Shown here piece by piece: positions 25,508 through 33,960 of a stretch of 64,000 bases of DNA; the first letter of the stretch is position 1, and the number at the start of each line of letters is the position of its first letter. The notes below the pieces were generated by a model. The model worked only from the letters and a program-made list of their open reading frames with translations, had not been told where the DNA came from and did no database searches. The DNA is taken from NCBI GenBank assembly GCA_022841365.1, contig JALHRP010000015.1, positions 1 to 64,000 on the forward strand. Direction: 5' to 3'. Source of the stretch: Chitinophagaceae bacterium. Its GTDB lineage: Bacteria; Bacteroidota; Bacteroidia; Chitinophagales; Chitinophagaceae. The translations under genes were made by a program, and so were the position numbers.

Positions 25508-25987
25508 TTAATTTTCATTGTTCTTTAGCTGCAATGCTGTTTTTTGCTGACTTACCCGTTTTAGCAAGGTTATCCCGGTTCCACATTTATCAGAACCATT
25601 AGCAGGTTTCCACTTGCCGTTTAATACATCCATTTCACCCGAACCTGAAAACCAGAAAGTATGTTTCTGAAAGCATGGTTTAAACCATTCGGGAGTATTT
25701 GTTTTATTTAACTTGTATTCTGTTACAATTATTTTTACAGTATTGTCCTCAAGAATCAGCTGCACGTTGGCTGAACAAATATTGTAATACTGTTGATCTC
25801 TCAGATTAAATCTTGTAATGGTAAGAGCTGATATTACTCCGTTTTTTTCTTTGAATTCTATTTCAAATGCAGTGCTGGTTTCCTCTTCCTCCAATTTGAA
25901 ATATCCTGTCCATCTTCCTTCAATCTGTTGAGAATAGGTTGATGAAACCGTCCATAATGTAAGTAGCAGCAGGTACAGTTTTTTCAT
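25508..25987 (-). CDS. Secreted single-domain paralogue
   Basis: About 159 residues from MKKLYLLLLTLWTVSSTYSQ, a signal peptide; the frame is open 31 codons further upstream into the thrS promoter and that part is not credible. The mature domain matches the N-terminal domain of the downstream gene in order and spacing: GRWTGYF / GQWSGSF, NTPEWFKPCFQ / NTPEWFKDCFQ, DKCGTGITLLKR / DRCGTGTTSLSR. The two conserved Cys may form a disulfide in the periplasm. Confidence 0.65.
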   Translation of the reverse strand: MKKLYLLLLTLWTVSSTYSQQIEGRWTGYFKLEEEETSTAFEIEFKEKNGVISALTITRFNLRDQQYYNICSANVQLILEDNTVKIIVTEYKLNKTNTPEWFKPCFQKHTFWFSGSGEMDVLNGKWKPANGSDKCGTGITLLKRVSQQKTALQLKNNEN

Positions 25988-26043
25988 GCGGTTTTTTGTG
26001 CAAATTAATATCAATCGTTGTAACTGTAGCTCATCAGCCAACT

Positions 26044-26075
26044 TTTGCAGAACACCTGCTGATCCATTACCTTTG
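26044..26075 (+). promoter_or_regulatory. Consensus promoter of thrS
   Basis: TTTG at 26044-26047, a 20-bp spacer, and TACCTTTG at 26068-26075 match the Bacteroidota consensus. The ATG of thrS lies 24 bp further on, leaving a short leader with no T-box or thrS-operator-like structure. Confidence 0.78.
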
Positions 26076-26099
26076 TTCACTTAAAAATTAACAACGTAC

Positions 26100-28025
26100 A
26101 TGCGGATAAGTTTTCCAGACGGGGCAGTAAGGGAGTATGAAAACGGAAGTTCGGCTCTCGACATTGCAAAATCAATCAGCGAAGGATTGGCCAGAAAAGT
26201 ATTAGCCGCCCAGGTAAATGGGCAGGTGTGGGATTTAAGCAGACCAATTGCTGATGATGCCACGTTGAAATTACTTACCTGGGATGATGCAGAAGGAAAG
26301 AGCACCTTCTGGCATTCAAGCGCTCACCTCATGGCAGAGGCTGTTGAATCGTTATTTCCCGGTGTAAAATTTTGGGTTGGCCCGGCATTGGATAAAGGTT
26401 TTTATTATGATATGGATCTGGGCGACAGAAAAATGAATGAAGAAGATTTGTTGATCCTTGAAAAGAAGATGAATGAACTGGCCAAACAAAACAATCCGTT
26501 TCAACGCAAAGAAATTTCAAAAGCAGATGCTGTAAAATATTTTGGTGAGAAAGGCGATGAATACAAACTCGACTTATTACAAAACCTCGAAGATGGCGGT
26601 ATCACTTTGTATTCACAAGGCAATTTTACCGATCTCTGTCGTGGGCCGCATATACCGCATACCGGTTTTATCAAAGCCATTAAGTTAACTTCTATTGCAG
26701 GTGCTTACTGGAAAGGCGATGAAAAAAACAAACAGCTTACCCGTGTATACGGAGTTACGTTTCCATCTAACAAAGAACTGGATGAATATCTGGCCATGCT
26801 TGAAGAAGCAAAGAAAAGAGATCACCGGAAGTTGGGAAAAGAACTGAGCATCTATACCATGGATGATGATGTTGGTCCGGGCTTACCCTTATGGATGCCC
26901 AACGGAACTATTATTATTGAAGAGCTGGAAGCACTGGCAAAAGAAACCGAAACTGCTGCAGGTTATAAGCGGGTAGTAACACCGCATATTGCAAAAGAAA
27001 GCATGTATTTAACCAGCGGTCATCTTCCATATTATGCAGATAGTATGTTTCCTCCCATGGAAATGGATGGAGAAAAATATTATCTCAAGGCTATGAACTG
27101 TCCGCATCATCACAAGATTTTTGATGCAGAACAAAAGAGCTATAAAGATCTGCCTTATCGTATTGCTGAATACGGTACCTGTTACCGGTATGAGCAGAGT
27201 GGGGAGTTGTTTGGGTTGATGCGGGTGCGTTGTCTGCACATGAACGATGCACATATCTACTGCAGCAGTGAAGATTTTGCAAACGAGTTCCGTGCTGTGA
27301 ATGACATGTATCTGAAGTACTTTAAAATCTTCGGGATTGATAAGTATGTGATGCGTTTAAGTTTACACGACCCGGCAAAACTGGGGCAGAAGTATGTAAA
27401 TGAACCACAGCTCTGGCAGGAAACTGAAACCATGGTGAGAAAGGTGTTGATTGAATCGAACATACCTTTTGTAGAAGTGCAGGATGAAGCTGCATTCTAC
27501 GGGCCAAAGATTGATGTGCAGATATGGAGCGCCATTGGCCGTGAGTTTACATTAGCTACCAACCAGGTTGATTTCAACAGCGGTAATAAATTCAAACTTT
27601 CCTACACCAATCAAAACAACCAGCCCGAAGTGCCATTGATCATTCACCGTGCACCACTTGGTACACATGAACGTTTCATTGGATTTTTGCTGGAACATTA
27701 TGCCGGTAAGTTTCCACTATGGCTGGCACCGGTGCAGGTAAAAATTCTGCCCATCAGCGATAAGTTTATGGATTATGCAAAAACACTGCTTGGTAAACTG
27801 AAAAATGCTGATATTCGTGCTGAGATTGACGACCGCAGTGAAAAGATTGGTAAAAAAATCCGTGATACAGAGTTGTTGAAAGTGCCTTATATGCTGGTTA
27901 TTGGCGAAAAAGAAATGAATGAGAATAAGGTGGCCGTTCGCAAACAGGGAAAAGGTGATGCAGGAACAATTGCAACGGAAGAGTTTATTGCAGCGGCGGT
28001 TCATGAAATTAAAGAGCGTATCTGA
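26100..28025 (+). CDS. thrS: Threonyl-tRNA synthetase
   Basis: The 641-residue class II synthetase has an N-terminal TGS domain (1-60) and an editing domain with HSSAHLMAEAV. The catalytic core holds MNCPHHHKIF, motif 2 'YRYEQSGELFGLMRVRCLH', motif 3 with HRAPLGTHERFIGF, and a C-terminal anticodon-binding domain (about 540-641). It charges tRNA-Thr and edits mischarged serine. Full length. It has its own promoter and is followed by infC at 85 bp. Confidence 0.98.
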   Translation: MRISFPDGAVREYENGSSALDIAKSISEGLARKVLAAQVNGQVWDLSRPIADDATLKLLTWDDAEGKSTFWHSSAHLMAEAVESLFPGVKFWVGPALDKGFYYDMDLGDRKMNEEDLLILEKKMNELAKQNNPFQRKEISKADAVKYFGEKGDEYKLDLLQNLEDGGITLYSQGNFTDLCRGPHIPHTGFIKAIKLTSIAGAYWKGDEKNKQLTRVYGVTFPSNKELDEYLAMLEEAKKRDHRKLGKELSIYTMDDDVGPGLPLWMPNGTIIIEELEALAKETETAAGYKRVVTPHIAKESMYLTSGHLPYYADSMFPPMEMDGEKYYLKAMNCPHHHKIFDAEQKSYKDLPYRIAEYGTCYRYEQSGELFGLMRVRCLHMNDAHIYCSSEDFANEFRAVNDMYLKYFKIFGIDKYVMRLSLHDPAKLGQKYVNEPQLWQETETMVRKVLIESNIPFVEVQDEAAFYGPKIDVQIWSAIGREFTLATNQVDFNSGNKFKLSYTNQNNQPEVPLIIHRAPLGTHERFIGFLLEHYAGKFPLWLAPVQVKILPISDKFMDYAKTLLGKLKNADIRAEIDDRSEKIGKKIRDTELLKVPYMLVIGEKEMNENKVAVRKQGKGDAGTIATEEFIAAAVHEIKERI

Positions 28026-28080
28026 TTAATATAACAGTTTCCATTCCCCGGGGAAACAGTTTTAAATTAAACAATTTATT

Positions 28081-28102
28081 GCCCCCCTTTGGGGATGGGG
28101 GC
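28081..28102. repeat. GC-rich hairpin element upstream of infC
   Basis: GCCCCCCTTTGGGGATGGGGGC, 22 bases, can fold on itself and resembles the pair of elements at 42590-42611 and 42701-42721. It ends 8 bases before the infC ATG, so it may affect initiation. A 12-bp palindrome, TTCCCCGGGGAA, precedes it at 28044-28055. Confidence 0.6.
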
Positions 28103-28110
28103 TCACTAAT

Positions 28111-28689
28111 ATGGCATTTCCATCAAGACCTCCAAGGGGTCGTTTTATTCCCCGCAAAGAACCTGAACATCGCATCAACCACATGATCCGTGTACCGGAA
28201 GTAAGATTGGTTGGAGAGAACATTGAAGTTGGCGTTTATCCCACACAAAAGGCGTTGCAAATAGCGCAGGAGTTAGGGTTAGATTTGGTTGAAATTTCTC
28301 CGCAGGCAGTGCCGCCTGTATGTAAGGCCATTGATTACAACAAGTTTTTGTACGAGAAGAAGAAGAAAGAAAAGGAGATGAAGTCGAAAAGTAAATCGGC
28401 TGAATTAAAAGAAATCCGGTTTACTCCAAATACCGATGATCATGATTTTGATTTTAAATCGAAACATGCAGAAAACTTTCTGAAAGATGGTAACAAAGTG
28501 AAAGCTTATGTACAGTTTAAAGGAAGAGCTATCCAGTTTAAAGAACGTGGAGAGCTGGTATTGCTGAAGTTTGCAGAACGTTTAAAAGATATTGGCCAGG
28601 TAGAGGGGTTGCCCAAGCTGGAAGGTAAGCGGATGCTGATGATCATTTCTCCAAAAGCCACCAAGAAGAAAAAAGAAACCAACGAATAA
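28111..28689 (+). CDS. infC: Translation initiation factor IF-3
   Basis: The 192-residue protein has the IF3 N-domain ([20 protein letters not shown], about 21-40, and [20 protein letters not shown]), a Lys-rich linker ([20 protein letters not shown]), and the C-domain ([39 protein letters not shown]). It binds the 30S subunit and checks start-codon pairing. The start is a normal ATG, unlike the AUU of E. coli. A terminator follows immediately, so rpmI-rplT are not on this transcript. Confidence 0.97.
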   Translation: MAFPSRPPRGRFIPRKEPEHRINHMIRVPEVRLVGENIEVGVYPTQKALQIAQELGLDLVEISPQAVPPVCKAIDYNKFLYEKKKKEKEMKSKSKSAELKEIRFTPNTDDHDFDFKSKHAENFLKDGNKVKAYVQFKGRAIQFKERGELVLLKFAERLKDIGQVEGLPKLEGKRMLMIISPKATKKKKETNE

Positions 28690-28725
28690 AAAATTAAAAC
28701 CGCCCGTTAAGGCGGTTTTAATTTT
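28690..28725. terminator. Bidirectional terminator after infC
   Basis: A 14-bp perfect stem (AAATTAAAACCGCC and its complement) has a 6-nt loop, with T-runs in both directions. It serves infC on the plus strand and the OmpA-family gene on the minus strand. Confidence 0.85.
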
Positions 28726-28745
28726 ATGCAAAACCCCTGATGATG

Positions 28746-30053
28746 TTATTGTTTAATAAACTCAACTCTTCTGTTGTTCGCTTTTCCTTCAGGAGTGTTA
28801 TTGTTTTCTGCAGGTTGGTTTTCACCTTTACCATCGGTCGTCATACGTGAAGCATCAATTGCAAATTCTTTCGTTAAAAATTGTTTTACAGCTTCGGCCC
28901 TTTTTTTAGAAAGCTCAAGGTTTTTGGCTTCATCACCATCGCTGTCGGTGTGCCCGATGATCTTCACTTTTACATCTGTATTTTCTTTTAACACATTGGC
29001 AATATCTTTAATTGCGCCGTAGGATTCAGGTTTAATCTTGTCACTGTTTATATCAAATAAAATACCACGGGTTACAAACTTACCCTCCGTAATCAATTTG
29101 TTTCTTGTATCGGGTGCACCTACTGCTACACGGATGTTTCCAACATAAAAGGCGTCGTTATCATTAGAAGCTCCTTCGTTACGGAAATAAATAGATTTCA
29201 GTTTTAACCCGTCAGCCACCAGCTTAGGCAAATCCCACACTTTTTTATCATTGATATAAACACGTACTCTTGTTTTTTGCCGCCAGATAGAAATGCGGGC
29301 TATTGTTTTTTGAGGTGCCATAAAAACATCCTGGTCGTTTTCGCTGCGCAACACTTCCTGTTTGTTATTACTGCTGTAAGCATAGGTACTGCCTTGGCTG
29401 CCACCAGCATTTTCAGGGTCAACGCCTATTTCAAATCCACCGCCGTTGTCAATTCTGCCATCGCCAAATTTTCCAAAGGCCCTGAACTCCTTACCCACAT
29501 TTAGTGCAGTTGTAAAACCCACTACAAAAAAATCGGAGTAATAGCTAAACTCATCCGTGCACATGAGATCAAACTCCACCGTAAAATTATCCGGCAGGTC
29601 TTTAATCCACTCAGGATACATCACCACTTCTTTCCTCGTCATCAAAAAACGTCCTTCGGCTTTGTTCACTGTTACAATTTCACCACTGCCGTTTGTATTC
29701 CATTTATCCGGGAAATCGCCAATGTTATCTTTGGTAAAGTCTTCGAACAGGATTACTTTCTCGCCCGGTACAAAGTCGAATTTACTGTAGGTTTCAAGAG
29801 ATGCTTTCCCGTTTTTAGAACCGTTTTTTGGATCACCACTTCCATCTCCTTCTTTATTTCCGGTTTTATTTTTTTTCTTTGGATCGGTTGCCGGGTCCAA
29901 TACTTTATCAACAGATTCATCTACTTTCTGATCAATTTTCTGGTTCACCTTTTGTTTTGCTCTTTCTTTAGCCCGTTGTATAGGATTGATTTGTGCGTTG
30001 AGCTCTGAATAAGTAAAGCAAAAAACGGCGGCAAATAAGAATGCGTATTTCAT
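28746..30053 (-). CDS. OmpA-family outer-membrane/peptidoglycan-binding protein
   Basis: The 435-residue protein has a signal peptide (to about residue 20, LNAQ), a Lys/Gln/Asp helical stretch (AKERAKQKVNQKIDQKVDES), and a jelly-roll domain (about 95-320). The C-terminal OmpA domain (about 330-435) shows IIGHTDSDGDEAKNLELSKK, RAEAVKQFL and NRRVEFIKQ. This domain binds meso-diaminopimelate in peptidoglycan and ties the outer membrane to the wall. It has no OmpA-type 8-strand barrel. It lies head-to-tail against infC and splits the ribosomal operon. Confidence 0.9.
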   Translation of the reverse strand: MKYAFLFAAVFCFTYSELNAQINPIQRAKERAKQKVNQKIDQKVDESVDKVLDPATDPKKKNKTGNKEGDGSGDPKNGSKNGKASLETYSKFDFVPGEKVILFEDFTKDNIGDFPDKWNTNGSGEIVTVNKAEGRFLMTRKEVVMYPEWIKDLPDNFTVEFDLMCTDEFSYYSDFFVVGFTTALNVGKEFRAFGKFGDGRIDNGGGFEIGVDPENAGGSQGSTYAYSSNNKQEVLRSENDQDVFMAPQKTIARISIWRQKTRVRVYINDKKVWDLPKLVADGLKLKSIYFRNEGASNDNDAFYVGNIRVAVGAPDTRNKLITEGKFVTRGILFDINSDKIKPESYGAIKDIANVLKENTDVKVKIIGHTDSDGDEAKNLELSKKRAEAVKQFLTKEFAIDASRMTTDGKGENQPAENNNTPEGKANNRRVEFIKQ

Positions 30054-30221
30054 GTTAAAGCGGTTTTTAGTTTCTTTAAAAGTTTAAAGTAGAAAAGTTG
30101 GTTTGCAGATATATCCTCTTTATGCCACTTACTACTGCAGATAAGCCGGAGTAACCAATCATTTCTCACGGAACAAACGGTTAACAGATTCCTGCGCACG
30201 AAAGGGTTTTATTTGAACGAT

Positions 30222-30872
30222 TTATTTTTTTGCGAGTTCAGAAAGCCGCATTGATTTCGCAATTTTTTTTAATGCTTCTACATCATTGCTTCCTCTTGCT
30301 TTAATGGTCAATAAAAAACGATCGGCAATTGCATAGTTTACTTCGGCTTTGTTTTCTGTTTTATAAATCCGTTCATATCCTTTTACGTCGGGTATGTCTG
30401 TTTCAAATGTGCCGGATTTTTCACGGTCGTTTTCCATTTGCATGTTCATGCCAAACATGCCGGTAGCAGCACTAAAGCCAAAAACAGATTGGTTGTAATC
30501 AACCAGATCTATTTCCAGCCGTTTATCTCCTTTTTGGTAACGTTGTTCGGCCTTGCTGAAGCTGCCAAGTCCGGGGGCGGTTACAGATTCACCCGAGGGG
30601 TTTCCTTTCTTTTCAAAACCATCCACTTCGGGCAGGAATTGCTGCAGATCTTTATAGTTCATAGCCAATGTATCGCCCCGTTCCCTGCGTTCCTGTTTTC
30701 TTTTTTCTGCCTCCTGCACAGCATCTTTAAGTTGTTCACCTGCTTTCTTTATGTCTGTAACTGTTATTTCTCCATCTTTTGATTTAATAACGGTATCATT
30801 ATTACCTGAACCGCAGGAAGAAAAAGCGGTTGCTGTAAGGCATAAAAGGCTGAGGCTGGTTAATTTTTTCAT
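30222..30872 (-). CDS. Putative lipoprotein, unknown function
   Basis: The 216-residue protein has a lipoprotein signal with lipobox SSC (Cys20, MKKLTSLSLLCLTATAFSSC). A charged helical stretch (LKDAVQEAEKRKQERRERGD) and a beta-rich C-terminal domain follow. It is upstream of the OmpA gene on the same strand, 168 bp away, and may function with it at the outer membrane. No family is recognised. Confidence 0.65.
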   Translation of the reverse strand: MKKLTSLSLLCLTATAFSSCGSGNNDTVIKSKDGEITVTDIKKAGEQLKDAVQEAEKRKQERRERGDTLAMNYKDLQQFLPEVDGFEKKGNPSGESVTAPGLGSFSKAEQRYQKGDKRLEIDLVDYNQSVFGFSAATGMFGMNMQMENDREKSGTFETDIPDVKGYERIYKTENKAEVNYAIADRFLLTIKARGSNDVEALKKIAKSMRLSELAKK

Positions 30873-31037
30873 ATTCCAATCAGTTGGGTGATTTTTGTAT
30901 CGAAAAGTAAAAAACTATCCCTGTCTCTGCAATAACACAAATGGGTAAGTATGTGAATGGACGCTATCTGTCAGGAAGTCTAGTGATCAGTCGGAGAAAT
31001 TTTTCACTGATATACCTGATTTTCCACTGTTTTTCCC

Positions 31038-31045
31038 TACTTTTG
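31038..31045 (+). promoter_or_regulatory. TACTTTTG -7 box upstream of rpmI
   Basis: TACTTTTG matches TAnnTTTG exactly, 105 bp before the rpmI ATG. No clear TTTG -33 element is present. It would give a leader of roughly 95-100 nt that contains two small hairpins. Confidence 0.5.
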
Positions 31046-31049
31046 CTGC

Positions 31050-31150
31050 CCCAAAAGGGGAGCTGTATTCAGCTCTATTTCCCAAATGGCTCCATAAGTG
31101 TTCTGCCTGTGCAGGGCCGCCAGCAGGGTATCATCTTAAAGCGCATACAA
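31050..31150 (+). promoter_or_regulatory. Structured leader of rpmI-rplT
   Basis: The leader holds CCCC-AAAA-GGGG and GAGCTG-TATT-CAGCTC hairpins in close succession and then a less structured stretch up to the ATG. L20 represses its own operon through mRNA structure in E. coli and Bacillus. Whether this leader does the same is unknown. Confidence 0.35.
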
Positions 31151-31348
31151 ATGCCAAAGGTAAAAACGAACTCGAGTGCCAAAAAAAGGTTTAAAGTAAC
31201 CGGCACCGGTAAAATCACTCACCAGAAGAGTTTCAAACGTCACATCCTCACAAAAAAATCAAAGAAACGTAAGCGTAACATGCGTATGGACGGAGAAGTT
31301 GCACAATCTCATGTACACTTTGTAAAACGTTTATTGCGTCTTAAATAA
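31151..31348 (+). CDS. rpmI: Large-subunit ribosomal protein bL35
   Basis: Sixty-five residues from the ATG of [20 protein letters not shown]; the frame is open upstream but that part is leader. The very basic sequence with [20 protein letters not shown] is typical of bL35, which binds 23S rRNA in the large subunit. It is followed by rplT at 44 bp, the usual partner. Confidence 0.96.
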   Translation: MPKVKTNSSAKKRFKVTGTGKITHQKSFKRHILTKKSKKRKRNMRMDGEVAQSHVHFVKRLLRLK

Positions 31349-31392
31349 GATGCTTCGGTAAACAAACATTTATAATTTAAAAACATTCAGAT

Positions 31393-31737
31393 ATGCCCCG
31401 TTCAGTAAATGCAGTTGCGTCTAAAGCACGCCGCAAAAGAATTCTTAAACAAGCCAAAGGCTTTTATGGTAAACGTAAAAACGTTTACACCGTTGCTAAA
31501 AACGTAGTTGAAAAAGGGATGACCTACAGCTATGTTGGCCGTAAACTCAAAAAGAGAGAGTACCGTGCACTGTGGATTGCACGTATCAACGCAGCCGTGA
31601 GAGAAGAAGGTTTAACCTATTCTGTTTTCATCAACAAGCTGAAAGCAAAGAATATTGATCTGGACCGTAAGATCCTTGCTGATCTTGCAATGAACGAACC
31701 GGCAAGCTTCAAGAAGCTGGTTGATTCAGTAAAGTAA
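31393..31737 (+). CDS. rplT: Large-subunit ribosomal protein bL20
   Basis: The 114-residue protein matches bL20 throughout: [40 protein letters not shown], and [20 protein letters not shown]. It is an early-assembly 23S rRNA-binding protein and a known translational repressor of its operon in other bacteria. It ends in a strong terminator. Confidence 0.97.
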   Translation: MPRSVNAVASKARRKRILKQAKGFYGKRKNVYTVAKNVVEKGMTYSYVGRKLKKREYRALWIARINAAVREEGLTYSVFINKLKAKNIDLDRKILADLAMNEPASFKKLVDSVK

Positions 31738-31761
31738 ATAGTGTGGATTTTCAATAACACA

Positions 31762-31787
31762 AAGGGTGAAGTAATTCACCCTTTTTT
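31762..31787 (+). terminator. Terminator of rpmI-rplT
   Basis: A 9-bp perfect stem (AAGGGTGAA/TTCACCCTT) with loop GTAA is followed by T residues, 25 bp after rplT. Confidence 0.8.
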
Positions 31788-31828
31788 CATGCCCTGAAAT
31801 CTTCATGCTGCTGAATTCTTTTTTACAA

Positions 31829-31836
31829 TAAGTTTG
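31829..31836 (+). promoter_or_regulatory. TAAGTTTG -7 box for speA
   Basis: TAAGTTTG fits TAnnTTTG and lies 39 bp before the chosen ATG. No good -33 box is visible. Confidence 0.4.
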
Positions 31837-31874
31837 CAAAAAAAAGATTGACAAAGAATACCAACCCTTACGAG

Positions 31875-33281
31875 ATGACCAATACCACCTACACGGATCT
31901 GGTACATCAAACATTTAATTTTCCGCAGGAAGGCTTTGAAGTAAAAGATGGTTATCTGCAGTTTAACGGTCTTGATCTGAAAGCGTTGATTGATAAATAC
32001 GGAACTCCCATGAAGCTTTCCTATTTACCCAAAATAGGGATGCAGATCAAGAAAGCGAAAAAGATGTTTGATGCCGCATACAAGCGTCATAAGTATGAAG
32101 GAAAGTATTTCTATTGTTACTGTACCAAGAGCAGCCACTTTTCTTTTGTAGTGGAAGAAGCGTTGAAACATGAAATACATCTGGAAACTTCTTTTGCGTA
32201 CGATATTGAAATTATCAATAAACTATACCAGAAAAAGAAGATTAACAAAGACATCCAGATCATTTGTAACGGCTACAAGCAAAAAAGTTACATTGCCCGT
32301 ATTGCCAAGCTCTTAAATACAGGATTTAAAAACGTAACACCTATTCTTGATAACAAAGAAGAGCTCCAGGCGTATAAAAAAACAGTAAAGGTTCCGTTTA
32401 AAGTGGGTATCAGAGTGGCGGCAGAAGAAGAACCTACATTTCCCTTTTACACTTCGAGACTTGGTATACGTGCCAGAGATATTCTTGAATTTTATGTAGA
32501 TAAGATTGAAGGCAACGAAGATCGTTTTCAGTTAAAGATGCTGCACATCTTTTTAAACAAAGGAATTAAAGATGATATCTATTACTGGAGTGAATTAAAT
32601 AAAGTGGTGAATCTGTATTGCCAGTTGAAGAAGATTTGTCCGGAGCTGGATTCTATCAACATCGGCGGTGGGTTCCCTATTAAACACTCTCTTGGTTTTG
32701 AATACGACTATCAGTTCATGATTAATGAAATTGTTGGTACCATTAAAAAAACCTGTAAAAAAGCAGGCGTACCTATGCCTAATATTTATACAGAGTTTGG
32801 CAGCTTTACAGTAGGAGAGAGTATGGCGCATATTTATTCTGTACTGGGACAAAAAACACAGAACGACCGGGAGAACTGGTACATGATTGATTCTTCTTTT
32901 ATCACCACATTACCTGATACATGGGGCATTGGAGAAAAATTTCTGATGTTACCGTTGAACAAATGGGATAACGATTATCAACGTGTGGTATTGGGCGGCA
33001 TCACCTGCGACAGTCATGACTATTACGATTCAGAAGAACATATTAATGAAGTGTTTCTTCCTAAATTAAATGGGGAAGCAACGGCAGAGCCATTGTATGT
33101 AGGCTTTTTTCATACCGGTGCATATCAGGATCAGATCAGCGGATATGGCGGCATTAAGCATTGTATGATTCCATCGCCCAAACATGTAATTGTTGGATAT
33201 GATAAAAACGGAAAGCTCACTGATTGGCTGTATGCGAAAGAACAAACCGCACAAAGCATGTTGAAAATTCTGGGATATTAA
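31875..33281 (+). CDS. speA: Biosynthetic arginine decarboxylase-like PLP enzyme
   Basis: About 468 residues from ATG (MTNTTYTDLVHQTF); a TTG 27 bp upstream is possible but less likely. The alanine-racemase-type barrel carries the PLP lysine in YCYCTKSSHFS (Lys85). The glycine loop NIGGGFP binds phosphate, and GGITCDSHDYY holds the catalytic Cys of the decarboxylase fold. Bacteroidota proteins of this type are annotated as arginine decarboxylase, giving agmatine for spermidine synthesis; diaminopimelate or another basic substrate cannot be excluded. A strong terminator follows. Confidence 0.82.
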   Translation: MTNTTYTDLVHQTFNFPQEGFEVKDGYLQFNGLDLKALIDKYGTPMKLSYLPKIGMQIKKAKKMFDAAYKRHKYEGKYFYCYCTKSSHFSFVVEEALKHEIHLETSFAYDIEIINKLYQKKKINKDIQIICNGYKQKSYIARIAKLLNTGFKNVTPILDNKEELQAYKKTVKVPFKVGIRVAAEEEPTFPFYTSRLGIRARDILEFYVDKIEGNEDRFQLKMLHIFLNKGIKDDIYYWSELNKVVNLYCQLKKICPELDSINIGGGFPIKHSLGFEYDYQFMINEIVGTIKKTCKKAGVPMPNIYTEFGSFTVGESMAHIYSVLGQKTQNDRENWYMIDSSFITTLPDTWGIGEKFLMLPLNKWDNDYQRVVLGGITCDSHDYYDSEEHINEVFLPKLNGEATAEPLYVGFFHTGAYQDQISGYGGIKHCMIPSPKHVIVGYDKNGKLTDWLYAKEQTAQSMLKILGY

Positions 33282-33300
33282 ATATCGTTTTCTGCATATA

Positions 33301-33332
33301 AAAAATGCTCAGCAAAAGCTGAGCATTTTTTT
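33301..33332 (+). terminator. Terminator of speA
   Basis: A 12-bp stem (AAAATGCTCAGC/GCTGAGCATTTT) has loop AAAA and a T-run of eight. Confidence 0.88.
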
Positions 33333-33345
33333 TCACATGTATGTA

Positions 33346-33918
33346 TTAAAGAACAGGATTAGTGGTTCTGCTGCCCTTTTTTGTTCTTGTGTTCGGGTTC
33401 TGTTGTGGCGGATATTGTCTGTTCTGCGGATAATCAGGATACTGCGGATATATTTGCGGATACCTTTGAGGATAGTTGCCAACACGTCTGTCGTCATCAT
33501 CATAATCATCGTCATCATGCCTGTTTCTGCAATTGCAATGTTTCTTTCCTTTTGCATAATCTTTGGCATGACCGCCATATTTTTTCTTTGCCTGTCCCGG
33601 AGGCATGTTGCAGGCATGACCACCATGATCATTTCCTCTTGATTGTGTTCTCTGATTACGTGGATAGCTCATCGTACCATCAGGATATCTCACTGCTCCG
33701 TCAGGATATCTGGTAGTGCCATCAGGATATTGAATGGTTCCATCGGGCCATTGTCTGCTGCCATCCTGCCGTACAACAGGTCTGTTGGTGCGGTTGCCGA
33801 AAATGCCGCCACCATCACCACGTTGCGTGGTTCCCGGAAATAATTGAGCCGAAGCGGATGGGCCGGTGAAAAGGATCATCAGCCCCAGTAACCATTTGTA
33901 AAATTTTAAGTTTGACAT
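33346..33918 (-). CDS. Secreted low-complexity protein with YPDGT repeats
   Basis: About 190 residues from MSNLKFYKWLLGLMILF, a signal peptide ending SASAQ; the frame is open another 16 codons upstream. It contains five 7-residue repeats of the form (W/Y)PDGxxx (about 55-90), a Cys/His/Lys segment (GGHACNMPPGQAKKKYGGHA, GKKHCNC), an Asp-rich run (DDDDYDDDDRR) and a Pro/Tyr/Gln tail (YPQIYPQYPDYPQ). I have seen an NMPPGQxKKxYG-like core in Bacteroidota proteins mislabelled 'quinol oxidase subunit 4'; nothing here indicates an oxidase. A surface-exposed or calcium-binding structural role is possible. Confidence 0.65.
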   Translation of the reverse strand: MSNLKFYKWLLGLMILFTGPSASAQLFPGTTQRGDGGGIFGNRTNRPVVRQDGSRQWPDGTIQYPDGTTRYPDGAVRYPDGTMSYPRNQRTQSRGNDHGGHACNMPPGQAKKKYGGHAKDYAKGKKHCNCRNRHDDDDYDDDDRRVGNYPQRYPQIYPQYPDYPQNRQYPPQQNPNTRTKKGSRTTNPVL

Positions 33919-33960
33919 AGTTGGTAAGTTTTTATCCTTGTAATTCAAACAACCTGCCAA

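Noticed and set aside
33337-33716. Overlapping antisense open frames opposite the YPDGT gene
   Set aside because: They mirror the repetitive codons of the real gene and lack a signal peptide or family features.
33346-33918. Quinol oxidase subunit
   Set aside because: The label sometimes attached to related sequences has no support: no TM bundle, haem or copper ligands are present.
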